Position numbers and translations under genes: made by a program
The notes under the pieces: generated by a model
Database searches by the model: none
The model's input: the letters and a program-made list of their open reading frames with translations, nothing else
Told to the model about the DNA's origin: nothing
NCBI GenBank assembly: GCA_001661245.1
Contig: KV454012.1
Span: 486,174 to 550,173, forward strand
From: Pachysolen tannophilus NRRL Y-2460
Lineage: Eukaryota > Ascomycota > Pichiomycetes > Alaninales > Pachysolenaceae
Direction of reading: 5' to 3'
Length of the DNA: 64,000 bases
Shown: piece by piece, positions 1 to 9,972 of the stretch
Position numbering within the stretch: position 1 is the stretch's first letter
Layout of the letters: the number at the start of each line of letters is the position of its first letter

Positions 1-61
<61 letters not shown>

Positions 62-234
62 AAAAGAAGAAGAGGCAAATAAAGAAAAATAATTAGAAAC
101 TAAAAAGAAGAAAAAACAAAAAAAAAAAAAAAGAATTAAATTTCTCTTTTTTAATTGGTATCTAATGATAATTGTATTATAACTCCCTTTGCCTTTATAT
201 GAAGTTTAAGATGTATCTCGTTAAAAAGTATTAA

Positions 235-280
<46 letters not shown>

Positions 281-1256
281 TAATAATAATAATAAAATTA
301 CTACTACTATGATAAAGAAGAATTGGTAGTGACCGCGAATAGAAAAATCAAATAATTTTTTTATTTTTTTATTTTTTTTTTCTTTCTTTTGATTTTGTTG
401 GGAACGATTATGGTACGAATCACTGATAAAATGGAGAGAGGAACAGGACAAGACAAGACAAGACAAGACAATTTTTAATTTTTAATTTTTTTTCAAGAAG
501 TTTTATATTTAAAATTTTTTTTTAGAAAATTGACTAATAAGCTCAAAATTATAAAAATAATAATAGTAATAGTAGTAATAGTAGTAGTAGTAATGATAAT
601 TAAGGGGGAACTATAAGAAATTTAAAAAAAGCCGTGCTGGAAAAAAAAGACGTGCTGGGGCAAAAAAAAGACCAAACAACGGTGTTCTAGAATCTTGATC
701 TTGGAAAGCTGTAGCAAAAACGGTAGGGTAAATGCTAAAAAAACCGATTAGATTATAGCCTACGGTTAAAAAATGTTTTATCTTTTAACAAGACATTATA
801 AAGAAAAGAAGAAGAAGAAGAAGAAAAAAATAAAAAAAGAAGGCTCTTAAAACTAACTTTGCCTTACACATGTTTTCAATTATAGAAGCAATTATATATT
901 TCTAAGCCAAAAAAACAAAAAAACAGAAGAAAGAAAGTCATCTTTTGCTGGAGATATAATATAGATTTTTTTAGGAGGCGTACATACATTCACACATACA
1001 TACATACATAATATACTTTAAATTTAAAATTTTTTAAAAATTTTTAATTTTGCAAGAAAAACAAGAAAAAAAAAAAAAACAAAAATTTAATAACGTCGTT
1101 CATGGCCATACCAGTTATTCTCATTTAGGAAACCAACAGTTTGAATGTCACATTTGAGTTTTTTAAGAAAATAATAATCATTACGTTTTGAGTTAATTTT
1201 TTCTTTCTAGTTAAAAAGAAAGAAAGAAAGTTTTTGTTATTTTTTTTGAAGTTTCA
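1..1256. other. Intergenic, AT-rich, no gene seen
   Basis: No credible ORF. The stretch opens with a 57-base A run. It contains AAT trinucleotide repeats (about 240-296), a GACAA pentanucleotide repeat (446-471), two copies of CGTGCTGG at 633 and 651, and an ACAT/CATA microsatellite near 985-1012. The last few hundred bases presumably hold the RAD33 promoter. A frame of 81 codons on the minus strand at 221-466 is a by-product of the repeats. Confidence 0.7.
446..471. repeat. GACAA pentanucleotide microsatellite
   Basis: Five tandem GACAA units. The complementary motif (TCTTG)n occurs at about 59951-59975 near the other end of the window. Confidence 0.85.
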
Positions 1257-1853
1257 ATGCCACAAAAAAAGAAACCGTCATCATTATCGGCGCTTAGCAA
1301 TACAAGGAAATTCAATGAAAACCCTTTTAATGTTGTATCTACCACTGAATCCAGGATTCCTTCATCAATTGAAGATTTAATATTGGATAAATATACGGAT
1401 TTTTGTTATAATTCGGATACAGAAGATTTAGAATCCAATCAATTGTTTGGATTTTTAAAAAATTATTTAAAAATTCCAGATGTACTTTTACAAGGATTTA
1501 ATCCAACTAGGTATCAAATAGATGGTGAAACAAATGTAGTAGATATTGATAAATTGGTTAAATATGGAGGGTTATTATTAATAATGAAAAATAATTTAGA
1601 AATTATAAAATCTTATTGGAAATTATTAGTAAAATATATGAGTGATGATTTTAATTTACAAAATGATAAAGAAGTTTTTGAATTTAAAATTCATCTTGAT
1701 GATTTGATGAAATTAAGAGATAGTATTAATGATGATAGTAATGAAAATCTGTTAATAGATATGATTGCTGTAGGTTCGGATGGTGAAAAAGTTTTTGTTA
1801 ATTTTGTTGATTTTGGTAAGATCTTGGGGAAAATAGGCGAATTAAATTTTTAG
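1257..1853 (+). CDS. RAD33: RAD33-like nucleotide excision repair protein
   Basis: 198 aa. In S. cerevisiae, Rad33 (about 177 aa) binds Rad4 and supports both branches of nucleotide excision repair in the nucleus. It has a degenerate calmodulin/centrin-like fold and belongs with the Rad4-Rad34-Cdc31 complexes. The resemblance seen here is collinear with what I remember of that protein: an 'IPSSIEDLILDKYTDFC' segment near residue 35, a 'VDIDKLVKYGGLLLIMKNN' segment near 95, and a C-terminus of the form DFGKILGKIGxLxF, where the yeast protein ends DFGCVLGKLGYLKM. No canonical EF-hand calcium loop is visible. The ATG at 1257 is the first in frame. The assignment rests on recalled sequence, not on a search. 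Confidence 0.7.
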   Translation: MPQKKKPSSLSALSNTRKFNENPFNVVSTTESRIPSSIEDLILDKYTDFCYNSDTEDLESNQLFGFLKNYLKIPDVLLQGFNPTRYQIDGETNVVDIDKLVKYGGLLLIMKNNLEIIKSYWKLLVKYMSDDFNLQNDKEVFEFKIHLDDLMKLRDSINDDSNENLLIDMIAVGSDGEKVFVNFVDFGKILGKIGELNF

Positions 1854-1867
1854 TGAAATAAAATTAA

Positions 1868-1898
<31 letters not shown>

Positions 1899-2080
1899 CA
1901 TATATATGTATAAAAGAATAATGAAAAAAATTGGATTTTATACATTGACAAAGTGGTCAAAAAAAGAAAAAAACAAAAGTTTATCTTGTATTTGAAATTT
2001 TTTTATTTCATTTTATTTTTTCTTTTCTGTTTTCAAATTAGAACCAAACTGTTAAGTTTTTTTTTTTCAATGAAAACTTT

Positions 2081-2710
2081 TCATAAAATATGTTTTGACC
2101 TAAAGAAATTTCTAAGATAGTTGATTTGCCATACACTTAAACCAACCAACATCAAGATAACCAACACTCCGAAATTTTTAACTCTTGAATTTGTTGATTC
2201 ATTAGTATTTCTTAATTTTTCTTCTCTTCTTTTTAAATATTCCAATTCATTAACTATTTCATCTGTTAATTCTTCAATTTTTCTTAATTGAACTTCGACT
2301 GGTTTCAACTTCTCAGCTGCTTGTACTGCATTCCAATCCCTTGCTGAACTTCCAGCTTCAATTTCTAATTCAATTTCTCTAAATAAATTGGCATTTTTAT
2401 TAAATAAAATATTTTCAAAACAAACATCAAAAGCAGCTGTTGAATGTGAAGTAAATGCAACTCTAACACTACCAGCAAAATCTTTCTTTCTACGATATTC
2501 ATTTCCAATTGTATCCTTTATATAAAAACTTAATTTTTGACCATCCCCAACAAATCCAGAAGAAAAAATATTTACCACAACCAATTGTCCCTCTTGAACA
2601 AAATCTCTAATACATGTTGGATCGGAACTTGGCTTAGCTTGAACCTCCAATCTTAATCCATAAGCTAAATTTGTGAAAAAAAATGCCAGTAATAATATGA
2701 AAAATTTCAT
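2081..2710 (-). CDS. ERV25: p24 family cargo receptor Erv25
   Basis: 209 aa, close to the 211 aa of S. cerevisiae Erv25. It is a type I membrane protein of COPII/COPI vesicles that acts with Emp24, Erp1 and Erp2 in ER-to-Golgi sorting, notably of GPI-anchored proteins. Visible parts: a signal peptide (residues 1-19), a lumenal GOLD domain with the cysteine pair in CIRDFV and FDVCFEN, the p24 stretch [12 protein letters not shown], a coiled coil (about 140-175, ending [13 protein letters not shown]), one transmembrane helix (about 180-198) and a short cytosolic tail with the diphenylalanine/basic signal NFFRSKHIL. The first true ATG is at 2710; the frame extends upstream only through a TTG. 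Confidence 0.95.
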   Translation of the reverse strand: MKFFILLLAFFFTNLAYGLRLEVQAKPSSDPTCIRDFVQEGQLVVVNIFSSGFVGDGQKLSFYIKDTIGNEYRRKKDFAGSVRVAFTSHSTAAFDVCFENILFNKNANLFREIELEIEAGSSARDWNAVQAAEKLKPVEVQLRKIEELTDEIVNELEYLKRREEKLRNTNESTNSRVKNFGVLVILMLVGLSVWQINYLRNFFRSKHIL

Positions 2711-3126
2711 GATCAATTATTGTTATACAATACAAAATTCAAACTATAGCCTCTCAAGACCCTTATATACCTGGTTCAAACTGTCTACTGATTATTTTAT
2801 TAACAAATCATCTCTGAAAAAGAGGAAAAGAATAAAGAAAAAAAAACATATAAATTTTTTTACTAACGCGTGTCAACTTAACAGACTAATTGCGAACGAG
2901 TTACACGACCGACGAGAAACCACCAATTAAATACCGATTTTTCAAAGTTTTTAAAAGGTTTTTGAAGGTCAATAAAGTCAATAGTAATGACCTGTAATTA
3001 TCTAGTAGTTAGCATCCTCGTCTTATATATTAAACTATTTAACTCTCATAAAACTCCATAATCTCGTATGATTTGAAAAAAGTGAAAAAAAAAAGTGAAA
3101 AAAATTACTTTCTATCTTTTCCATTC
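2711..3126. other. Intergenic; ERV25 promoter side
   Basis: 416 bases between the ERV25 start and the end of the upstream flavoprotein gene. A single ACGCGT hexamer lies at 2866-2871, about 155 bases upstream of the ERV25 ATG. One hexamer alone is weak evidence of MBF control. Nothing else recognised. Confidence 0.5.
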
Positions 3127-4746
3127 TTAGGAAGAACCTATTGGAATGATCAAGTTTGTAGTATTTTTACCATTACTTATTAAAGCGGCAACATTCGCCC
3201 CCATTAAAGCAGATGTTTCCATTGTGCTTATAAAAGACTCCATTGTGTTTAAATACCATAACCCATCTTCATGAAGTTTAAAAGTATCAAACTTATTCTT
3301 AGGAACTAAGTAAGGATACGATTCCCATAAATGATTTTTCAATATTTCATAATTATTTTCTTTGAATAAAGTTGAAAGTTTAAAATCGTTATTTTCTAGT
3401 GTCATATCTATTGGTGAAAAAATTTTATAAATGTAATTATCAGTATCATTATTATAATCAATAATGTTTATGGAGAAAAAAGGAGGATTTTCATCCAGAT
3501 CGTTTTGAGTTGTCATGATGAACTCTGGTAATGATTCTAAATTCCCAGTAGAATTGAAATATTCACTTGATAGTTTTTCTTTACTTTTGAGAATTAAAAC
3601 ATGTAATTTAACAAATTCTACTTTTGCCAAATCATTATTAATTAAAAATTTTTCATTTTCTTTATTTGGAATATCAATTTCAATATCTTGTAAAGTATGA
3701 TATGGTGAAGCTATAAGAACTTGATTGAAAAAATCTTCAACTCCATCATTATAAGTTATCTTCCAATTTTCATCACCTTTCATTAATTCAATTTTATTCA
3801 CCTGAGAATTCAAAAGTAATTGATTATTTTCTGAAAATGAAATAAATTTTTCAAAAATTTTATAATTTCCACCTTTAACTTGTAATCCAGAACCACTAAA
3901 TGCTGCTGCTAACGTAACCAGTGAACCTAAAGCATGTAATTGATCTATATTTTGAGCATAATTAACTCTAGTTGTAGCTTGAACAAATTCTTTAATAAAA
4001 TCTTGATTAAGATTTTCAACATCAGTCAAATAATCCTTACCGGTCTTATTTGTTAACTCAATTAACCCACTCTCAATATTAATTTTATTTAAATCATCAA
4101 AGGGAAAATGTTCATCATTATCATAAAAAAATTTCAAAAATTTATTTCTAATCAAGTTCTTATTCAGCCTATATGCTTTAATAGGTGAATATCCATATTT
4201 TTTCCAAAATTTAAATTTTGACCATAAACTATTGGATTGACCTTCAAATACAAATTTGTTACCATTCCAAATTCCAAAAGAACCATCAAATAAATCTGGA
4301 TATTTCTCTTCAACACTGAATTCTTGTAACGTTAGGTTAAAAATGTCAACTGCTTTTGACAATATTTTATTGTCTTTAATGAAAATAGATGCTCCTAATT
4401 CAGCATAAAAATCATCGATATCATCATTATCATTACTTCCTTCAAAGTTTGATATAGTTGTTGATCTACCACCAACATAATTCAGTTTTTCAAAAATTGT
4501 GACATTGTATAAGTGATTAGTAAAGTATTGAAGATGATATGCAGCAGAAGATCCTGCAGCACCTGCTCCTATAATGGCTAATTTTTCAACTTTAGCATCA
4601 GTAGAGTTATCGGAATATTGTAACACTTTTTGTTCCTCTTCGAAAATAAAGTTCTTGTCATCATTCTCCAAAGCATTTACATTTACATTTACATTAACAA
4701 ATGAAAATGAAGTAACCAAAATTAGCAATACCAAAAAACAATTCAT
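3127..4746 (-). CDS. Prenylcysteine (farnesylcysteine) lyase family flavoprotein
   Basis: 539 aa. Members of this family are FAD-dependent thioether oxidases that cleave S-prenylcysteine released from degraded prenylated proteins, in the vacuole/lysosome or secretory lumen. Visible: a signal peptide (1-about 25) followed by a VNVNVN tract encoded by a hexanucleotide repeat; a Rossmann dinucleotide motif IIGAGAAGSSAAYHL at about 58-72; a second FAD contact motif of the type FExLxYVGGRS at about 86-97; and several N-glycosylation sequons. Length and order match PCYOX1-type proteins. S. cerevisiae has no clear ortholog, while many other fungi do. The ATG used is the first in frame at 4746; the frame reaches further only through a TTG. 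Substrate assignment is by family. Confidence 0.8.
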   Translation of the reverse strand: MNCFLVLLILVTSFSFVNVNVNVNALENDDKNFIFEEEQKVLQYSDNSTDAKVEKLAIIGAGAAGSSAAYHLQYFTNHLYNVTIFEKLNYVGGRSTTISNFEGSNDNDDIDDFYAELGASIFIKDNKILSKAVDIFNLTLQEFSVEEKYPDLFDGSFGIWNGNKFVFEGQSNSLWSKFKFWKKYGYSPIKAYRLNKNLIRNKFLKFFYDNDEHFPFDDLNKINIESGLIELTNKTGKDYLTDVENLNQDFIKEFVQATTRVNYAQNIDQLHALGSLVTLAAAFSGSGLQVKGGNYKIFEKFISFSENNQLLLNSQVNKIELMKGDENWKITYNDGVEDFFNQVLIASPYHTLQDIEIDIPNKENEKFLINNDLAKVEFVKLHVLILKSKEKLSSEYFNSTGNLESLPEFIMTTQNDLDENPPFFSINIIDYNNDTDNYIYKIFSPIDMTLENNDFKLSTLFKENNYEILKNHLWESYPYLVPKNKFDTFKLHEDGLWYLNTMESFISTMETSALMGANVAALISNGKNTTNLIIPIGSS

Positions 4747-5094
4747 CTTCAATTACTCAATTACTCAATTATTATTCATCTTCAGCTTAATTTAAAATAA
4801 ATAAAAAATTAAAAATTAGGCAAGATAAAAAGAGATAAAAGTGTGGTTGTGATAACCAAAATAAAGATAGTAAGCGTGATACTTTACAATTTTTATTTAA
4901 TTACACTTAAACTAAAAATTTTCAGAATTATAATTAGATTACTAAAAAAATTAAAGGCTAAATAAACAAATAACTGTTCTTCCATTTGTATACATGTTTT
5001 AATAAAACTATCAAAGTACAAGCAAAATAACATAAAAAGTGAAAACAACGACATCTGACGAACGAATATAAAAATCCAAATCCAAATAAAAAAA
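4747..5094. other. Intergenic between flavoprotein start and SPT5 end
   Basis: 348 AT-rich bases holding the flavoprotein promoter and the SPT5 3' region. A minus-strand frame reaching into SPT5 is antisense-free shadow sequence. Nothing else seen. Confidence 0.5.
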
Positions 5095-8000
5095 TCAATT
5101 TGGTTCGTAACTAGCATCGTCATCGTTTACAGATGGTGTAGGTGCATTCCAAGAACCAGGAGTCGGTGCAACATTTCCAGGAGTAGGAGCTGGTTCCCAA
5201 CTATTCGCATTCTGAACACCTAAATAACGATCATCATTTAAGCCTGAGTTAGGATCCCATGCGGATTTACCTCCATAAGAAGATTTTCCACCACTGACAC
5301 CCCATCCTGGAGTTCTACTACCTCCTTCATAAGCAGGAGTTTTACCACCAGATGTACCCCAAGCAGGAGTCCTTCCACCGGCACCACCCCAGGTAGGTGT
5401 TTTAGAAGAACTAGTTCCCCATGCAGATCTATTTCCTTGAGATGAACTCCATCCAGGTGTTTTAGAGCCATTAGACGACCAAGCAGGAGTTTTTCCACCA
5501 TTAGATGACCATGCCGGGGTTTTTGAACCAACACCTCCCCAACTGCTTCCTGGCGCTGCTACACCTGTGTGGGATCCCCATGCAGATGCTCTACCCGATG
5601 GATTTTGTGATGAGTAATGAGCATCATAAGCAGAACCTGCAGGTGGCCTTTGAGAGAATGAATCACCTCCACTACTACCACTGGAACCACCTCTGTAACC
5701 TTTACCCCTTGTACTCAAAAATTCTCTATAATCAATATATGTACCAGTTTGATCCACTTCATATTTCAAATGGCTTTTATTGATAGTGACTAACTTATTA
5801 GGTGCATGTAATTCGACTCTTGCAATTTCACCATTGGCATCTTTGATAATACCTTTTTTACCTTTATGTCCACCACTGATGATCTTGACTCTAGTATTTA
5901 TTGAGAAATCTCTTCCAGCAATTTTGGGTGCTGATGAAGAAGTTGAAACTGGTCCCAACTTTCTACTAGGATTCATTTTTGTTAAATCTGGTGTTTTAAA
6001 TTGTCCAGAAATTGATCCTTTTGCAGATATTGTCTCGACGTTGAAACTATTCGTCAAGAAAACACCTAAGTTCTCTGTCAAAGTCTTTGATTGTAAAAAT
6101 AAAGATGATCTGTAAATATGCAATATGGTACCAGTTCTTCTTTCACCTTTTGTTTCTTTAATAGTATCACCAACTTTAATTTCAAGACCGTTTTTATCTG
6201 TTGCAATTTCTTGAGTTTTAGATAAATCCAACTTTGATTGAATAGATGAAGGTGAAACTTCCACGGTTCTACCATCTGTTTTCAAAACTGTGAAAACTTC
6301 TTTTTCTGCACGGATAATCAAACCAACCAGATCAGAATTCAATTGTACTAAGTCATGCAATTCAAATCTACCAACTTTAGAAAAAGAGGTAGTCGTATCT
6401 GTTGATTTGATCAAATAGTTGCTGAAAACAGTAACTGCATTTCTTGTTTGATCTGAAATAAAAGTAACTTGATCTCCATTAACACTTACAATTAAACCGG
6501 TATCATCAATATGATGACCATGAATAACTCTAACATGATCACCTTCCAAGAAAATCTTTCTTAAATTATTTGTTGGTATTTCAATTGTTGTACCTTTAGC
6601 GTCTGAATCAATCACTAATTTTACTATTTTAGATTGTTGAGATGCTAAAACTTTACCTTTTATACCAGCTTGTTCACCATTGACAACTTCAACTTTATCA
6701 CCTGGTTGGAAAGTAATCAACTCATTCGATGATTGTTTTAAAGATTGAGCTATAGATGACAAATCAATACCTTCTTCTTGATTTCCAGAATTAAACCTTG
6801 TTAATTCTTCTAGAGTAGGATTAATATTTTTCAAATTCACTATGGCCAATCTAAAGTCTTTATACAAGAATCCGTTTGTGTATTCCTCACCTTTATATGT
6901 ATATGAACTTCTTCCACGCCTGACTAAATTTCTTGGGTCATGTGTTGAAGCTTCTTGTTCATTGAAAAGTCTTGGTGGAGGTCTTATCTTGTTATTTTGA
7001 ATTACTCTAGTCTTTTTAAGGCCATTTTTATCAATATATTCTTGTTGAGTTCCATGTCTTCCATAATCTAACCTTGGTACTAACTTCAATCTTACCTCCA
7101 ATCCATTTTCTGCTAAATTTTCAACCAAGGCCAAATCTCCTTTATATTTACCTTGTTTAATTCTACAATAAATACCTGGAACAACCTCAACATCTGATGA
7201 TTGTGAACTTTTTAACAATGCAGGATATTCTTCAACTGGGACCAAAACTTTTGGTGAATTTCCAAAAACACCTACCAAACCATTTAATGCTTGATTGACG
7301 GCTTCAATTTTTCTTGCTTCAATATATATATAACCTGTAAAATTATCACGTTGAAAACATGAATATATATCCAATGGACGATTAGAATTTTGTAAAGAAA
7401 TTTTCTTTTTCAAGATTAACCTAACTATTTCTTTTTCCTTACCTGGACGACATCTTATACCCCATATACTAGGATCATCAACTGAAGGTAATAATAAACG
7501 TTGAGGGACCTGAGCAGAAGAAGCACCGGTAAATTTTGAAGTTGCTGATCTTCCATATCTATCTTTGAAAGCCTGTGCCAACTCTTGAGCATCTTGTTCT
7601 TCATCCTGTTGTTCTTCTCTTGCCAATTTACGATGAATTCTAGCATCATTAAATGAACGCCTTCCTTCTGCGCCTTCTTCACCTTCTGGCGCGTGATCAT
7701 CAGCAAGAAAAGTTTGTTTCAATAACTCAGCTTCCTCTTCATCTTCATCTTCCTCTTCTTCATCCTCATCAACTTCGGCCTCAACATCCAAAAACTGGTT
7801 TCTTCTTCTTCTTTTCTTTGATCTAACTTCATCTTCTTCATCTTCATCTAATTCATCATCATCTTCATCCTCATCATTCTCTTCTTCATCATCATCTTGT
7901 TCATCATCTTCATCATCTTCATCTTGCTGTTGTTCTCCATTGGCGATATCGTCCCCACCATCCTTTTGATCTTTCCTGCCTTTTTCGCCACTATCTTCAT

Positions 8001-8229
8001 CATCAGACCTTGGGCGCTTTCTTGAAAGTTTTTCCTCTTCCGGAACTCTAACATCAGTTTCACCCTCTGTACTTTCTACCTTACGCCCTTCTTCCTTCAA
8101 TTCATTCTTGTCAACAGAAGTACCAGAAGTACTAGAAGTACCAGAGGAGCCTGAAACCATTTCAGCTTCTTTTCCCAAGTTATCTTCCCTTTGTGACGCA
8201 AGTGAATTATTTTCTTCTTTATCACTCAT
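5095..8229 (-). CDS. SPT5: Transcription elongation factor Spt5
   Basis: 1044 aa (S. cerevisiae 1063). Spt5 with Spt4 forms DSIF, clamping RNA polymerase II and I and recruiting capping and chromatin factors. Order of parts: a very acidic, Ser-rich N-terminus (1-about 200, long D/E runs around a KKRRRR patch near 138), the NGN domain starting near 253 (SIWGIRCRPGKEKEIV), then KOW-type modules near 350, 510, 560, 620, 680 and 775 (e.g. INTRVKIISGGHKGKKG). The C-terminal repeat region (about 880-1000) has roughly ten variants of S/G-K/R-TPAWxS/G with many TP sites, the expected Bur1/Cdk9 targets. It is divergent from the cyclophilin gene at 8644. The ATG at 8229 gives the conserved start MSDKEEN. 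Confidence 0.97.
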   Translation of the reverse strand: MSDKEENNSLASQREDNLGKEAEMVSGSSGTSSTSGTSVDKNELKEEGRKVESTEGETDVRVPEEEKLSRKRPRSDDEDSGEKGRKDQKDGGDDIANGEQQQDEDDEDDEQDDDEEENDEDEDDDELDEDEEDEVRSKKRRRRNQFLDVEAEVDEDEEEEDEDEEEAELLKQTFLADDHAPEGEEGAEGRRSFNDARIHRKLAREEQQDEEQDAQELAQAFKDRYGRSATSKFTGASSAQVPQRLLLPSVDDPSIWGIRCRPGKEKEIVRLILKKKISLQNSNRPLDIYSCFQRDNFTGYIYIEARKIEAVNQALNGLVGVFGNSPKVLVPVEEYPALLKSSQSSDVEVVPGIYCRIKQGKYKGDLALVENLAENGLEVRLKLVPRLDYGRHGTQQEYIDKNGLKKTRVIQNNKIRPPPRLFNEQEASTHDPRNLVRRGRSSYTYKGEEYTNGFLYKDFRLAIVNLKNINPTLEELTRFNSGNQEEGIDLSSIAQSLKQSSNELITFQPGDKVEVVNGEQAGIKGKVLASQQSKIVKLVIDSDAKGTTIEIPTNNLRKIFLEGDHVRVIHGHHIDDTGLIVSVNGDQVTFISDQTRNAVTVFSNYLIKSTDTTTSFSKVGRFELHDLVQLNSDLVGLIIRAEKEVFTVLKTDGRTVEVSPSSIQSKLDLSKTQEIATDKNGLEIKVGDTIKETKGERRTGTILHIYRSSLFLQSKTLTENLGVFLTNSFNVETISAKGSISGQFKTPDLTKMNPSRKLGPVSTSSSAPKIAGRDFSINTRVKIISGGHKGKKGIIKDANGEIARVELHAPNKLVTINKSHLKYEVDQTGTYIDYREFLSTRGKGYRGGSSGSSGGDSFSQRPPAGSAYDAHYSSQNPSGRASAWGSHTGVAAPGSSWGGVGSKTPAWSSNGGKTPAWSSNGSKTPGWSSSQGNRSAWGTSSSKTPTWGGAGGRTPAWGTSGGKTPAYEGGSRTPGWGVSGGKSSYGGKSAWDPNSGLNDDRYLGVQNANSWEPAPTPGNVAPTPGSWNAPTPSVNDDDASYEPN
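5230..5580 (-). repeat. SPT5 C-terminal repeat-coding tract
   Basis: Imperfect tandem repeats encoding TPAW/TPGW-S-x-G units inside SPT5. The DNA units (around 30-36 bases) are diverged but recognisable, with GC content above the surroundings. This is the CTR phosphorylated by Bur1-type kinases in other fungi. Confidence 0.8.
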
Positions 8230-8643
8230 TTATTCCTTATTAATGACATATATATATAAATATATATAAATATATATATACAACCAAAATCAATAAACAA
8301 ATAGAGAAGCTATCAACAGATTATAAAACAAATCTCAATTATGAAGAAAACTATCTCTTATTGTGATGATTAAATAAATGATTTATCAAAGAAGATTAAT
8401 TCCAAATAAATATAATATAATATATATATATATATATTTAATCATTCATTTTCTTTTCTGCTCAAAATTTAATTTTTTTTCTTTTGTAAAAAAAATCATC
8501 AAAAAAAAAAATCGTTTACAAAATATCAACTTTTATTACTGGTTCACTAAATGGACCAATTCATTTATACCAAAGTGATGGATTCTATAGGAGTAATTGG
8601 TTAAAGATTAGGTTGATAGGTTGTTGTTAGGTTCTAGGGAAGG
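8230..8643. promoter_or_regulatory. Divergent SPT5 / cyclophilin promoter region
   Basis: 414 bases separating two divergently transcribed genes. Contains TA-dinucleotide runs (8249-8280, 8407-8439) and poly-A/poly-T tracts typical of nucleosome-depleted yeast promoters. No specific factor site identified. Confidence 0.5.
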
Positions 8644-9147
8644 ATGTCTGTTACGTTGCATACTGATTTTGGTGATTTGAAGATAGAATTGTTTATTGAT
8701 GAGGCTCCAAAGACATGTGAGAATTTTTTGGCTCATTGTGCTCTGGGGACATATAATAATACAAAAATATTAAGGAATATACCCAATTTTATAGTACAAT
8801 TTGGTGATCCTACTAATAAAGGTAGAGGTGGTGAAAGTATATGGGGAGGATATATTGAGGATGAGTTTCATCCTAATTTGAGACATATAAAGAGAGGAAT
8901 TGTTTCCATGGCCAATAGTGGAGAACCAAATACAAATGGGTCACAATTTTTCATAACTTATAATAAACTACCATCTTTAGATGGTAAATTTACAGTTTTT
9001 GGTCAAGTTATTAATGGACAAGATACTACATTGACAAGAATGGAAAAAGAAATCAAGGTAAAACTGAAAAATAATAAACCACTACAAGATTATTATATTA
9101 CAAATGTGACAATACATGCAAACCCAATAGCAGATAGAGAATCATAA
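8644..9147 (+). CDS. Cyclophilin, PPIL3 / Cyp10 type peptidyl-prolyl isomerase
   Basis: 167 aa single-domain cyclophilin. The order of motifs matches the PPIL3 group, whose members associate with spliceosomes: N-terminal SVTLHTDFGDLKIELF, then FIVQFGDPTNKGRGGESIWGG at about 55-75, and SMANSGEPNTNGSQFFITY at about 96-114 with the catalytic-site residues. The ending ITNVTIHANP is also PPIL3-like. The usual catalytic Arg-His-Phe-Gln arrangement is partly altered (ILRNIPNFIVQFGDP in place of FHRxIxGFMVQTGDP), so activity may be low. An in-frame CTG at 8743-8745 sits where animal PPIL3 has Ser. There is no signal peptide. S. cerevisiae has no direct counterpart. Confidence 0.88.
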   Translation: MSVTLHTDFGDLKIELFIDEAPKTCENFLAHCALGTYNNTKILRNIPNFIVQFGDPTNKGRGGESIWGGYIEDEFHPNLRHIKRGIVSMANSGEPNTNGSQFFITYNKLPSLDGKFTVFGQVINGQDTTLTRMEKEIKVKLKNNKPLQDYYITNVTIHANPIADRES

Positions 9148-9245
9148 ACAATAATAGTTAACAAAACTTGTATTTCTTATATCTATATACAAAACTCACA
9201 TCAATACATATCCGATAGAGGAGCGGGGGTTTCCCTTCTATTCAC

Positions 9246-9606
9246 TTATTTTTTATTAGCAAAAAACCTACTAGCACCTCTTGAGAAATCCAATGGTTTT
9301 GTATCCTGTATCTTACGTTTTTTACCTTCAGTGAATAACACATGTCTCTTAACTAATGGATCATATCTTATTTGTGTAATCAACGGAGTTGATCTTGGTC
9401 TTAAAAGGTATCTTGCATAACCTGTATTTGCGGTTGATAATAACTTTATAATGATATTCTTAGATTTAGCTTCTAAATTGAAAAATGGGAAAATAAAAAA
9501 AAATTTTTTGTTTTTTGTTTTTGCTATTAGTATCAATACCGAATCAAACTCATTTATATATATAGATAGATCTCTCCATCAATATATGATTCTACTTACT
9601 TGCCAT
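9246..9606 (-). CDS. MRPL39: Mitochondrial large-subunit ribosomal protein bL33m, spliced
   Basis: Two exons: 9600-9606 (only ATGGCAA) and 9246-9472. Splicing gives 77 aa starting [20 protein letters not shown]. This matches S. cerevisiae Mrpl39 (about 70 aa, bL33m) closely, including [15 protein letters not shown] and KPLDFSRGA. Intron 9473-9599 (127 nt) has donor GTAAGT, branch TACTAAT at 9526-9532 and acceptor TTTAG. The longer unspliced frame beginning at 9536 would add a lysine- and phenylalanine-rich leader translated from the intron and lacks an ATG start. The protein acts in the large subunit of the mitochondrial ribosome. Family identity is strong; the intron is read directly from the sequence. 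Confidence 0.93.
9473..9599 (-). other. MRPL39 spliceosomal intron (127 nt)
   Basis: Donor GTAAGT (reverse complement of 9594-9599), branch TACTAAT at 9526-9532, acceptor CAATTTAG at 9473-9480. Removal restores the conserved N-terminus in phase 1. Confidence 0.9.
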
Positions 9607-9937
9607 CTTTACTTTACAGATTAAATTTGCTGCTGTAATAATAATAATAATAATAGTAATACCACAACCTCTTTTTGATTTAACTTGAATTCAACCAATA
9701 TATTGATTTTTAGCAGTTTTCAAGGAAACAAAAAAAAACTCCACTTGATATTATTTGCACGACCTCGTTCTTTATTTTAAGCGATTTTTTTTCACGGTAT
9801 TAAAGAAATTCAAGCTAAATCAAAAACCTTTAGTTTATTACAATTAGATTTATATTTCTATTATTTTTTTATTATTATTAATGTTGATATTACTAGGACT
9901 ATTTAATTCATGATATTATTACTATTATCGTAAAAGC

Positions 9938-9968
<31 letters not shown>

Positions 9969-9972
9969 CTCC
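9607..9972. other. Intergenic; MRPL39 promoter and HOL1 3' region
   Basis: 366 bases with an ATA repeat near 9636-9659 and a 30-base T-rich tract at 9937-9969 beside the HOL1 stop codon. No RRPE-type motif was noticed upstream of MRPL39. Confidence 0.45.

Noticed and set aside
221-466. 81-codon minus-strand frame
   Set aside because: Generated by AAT and GACAA repeats; no family features.
685-706. Heat-shock-element-like TTCTAGAA
   Set aside because: Only two good nTTCn units and no downstream gene expected to be heat induced.
2673-2930. 85-codon plus-strand frame over the ERV25 promoter
   Set aside because: Overlaps the ERV25 start antisense and has no domain or codon signal.
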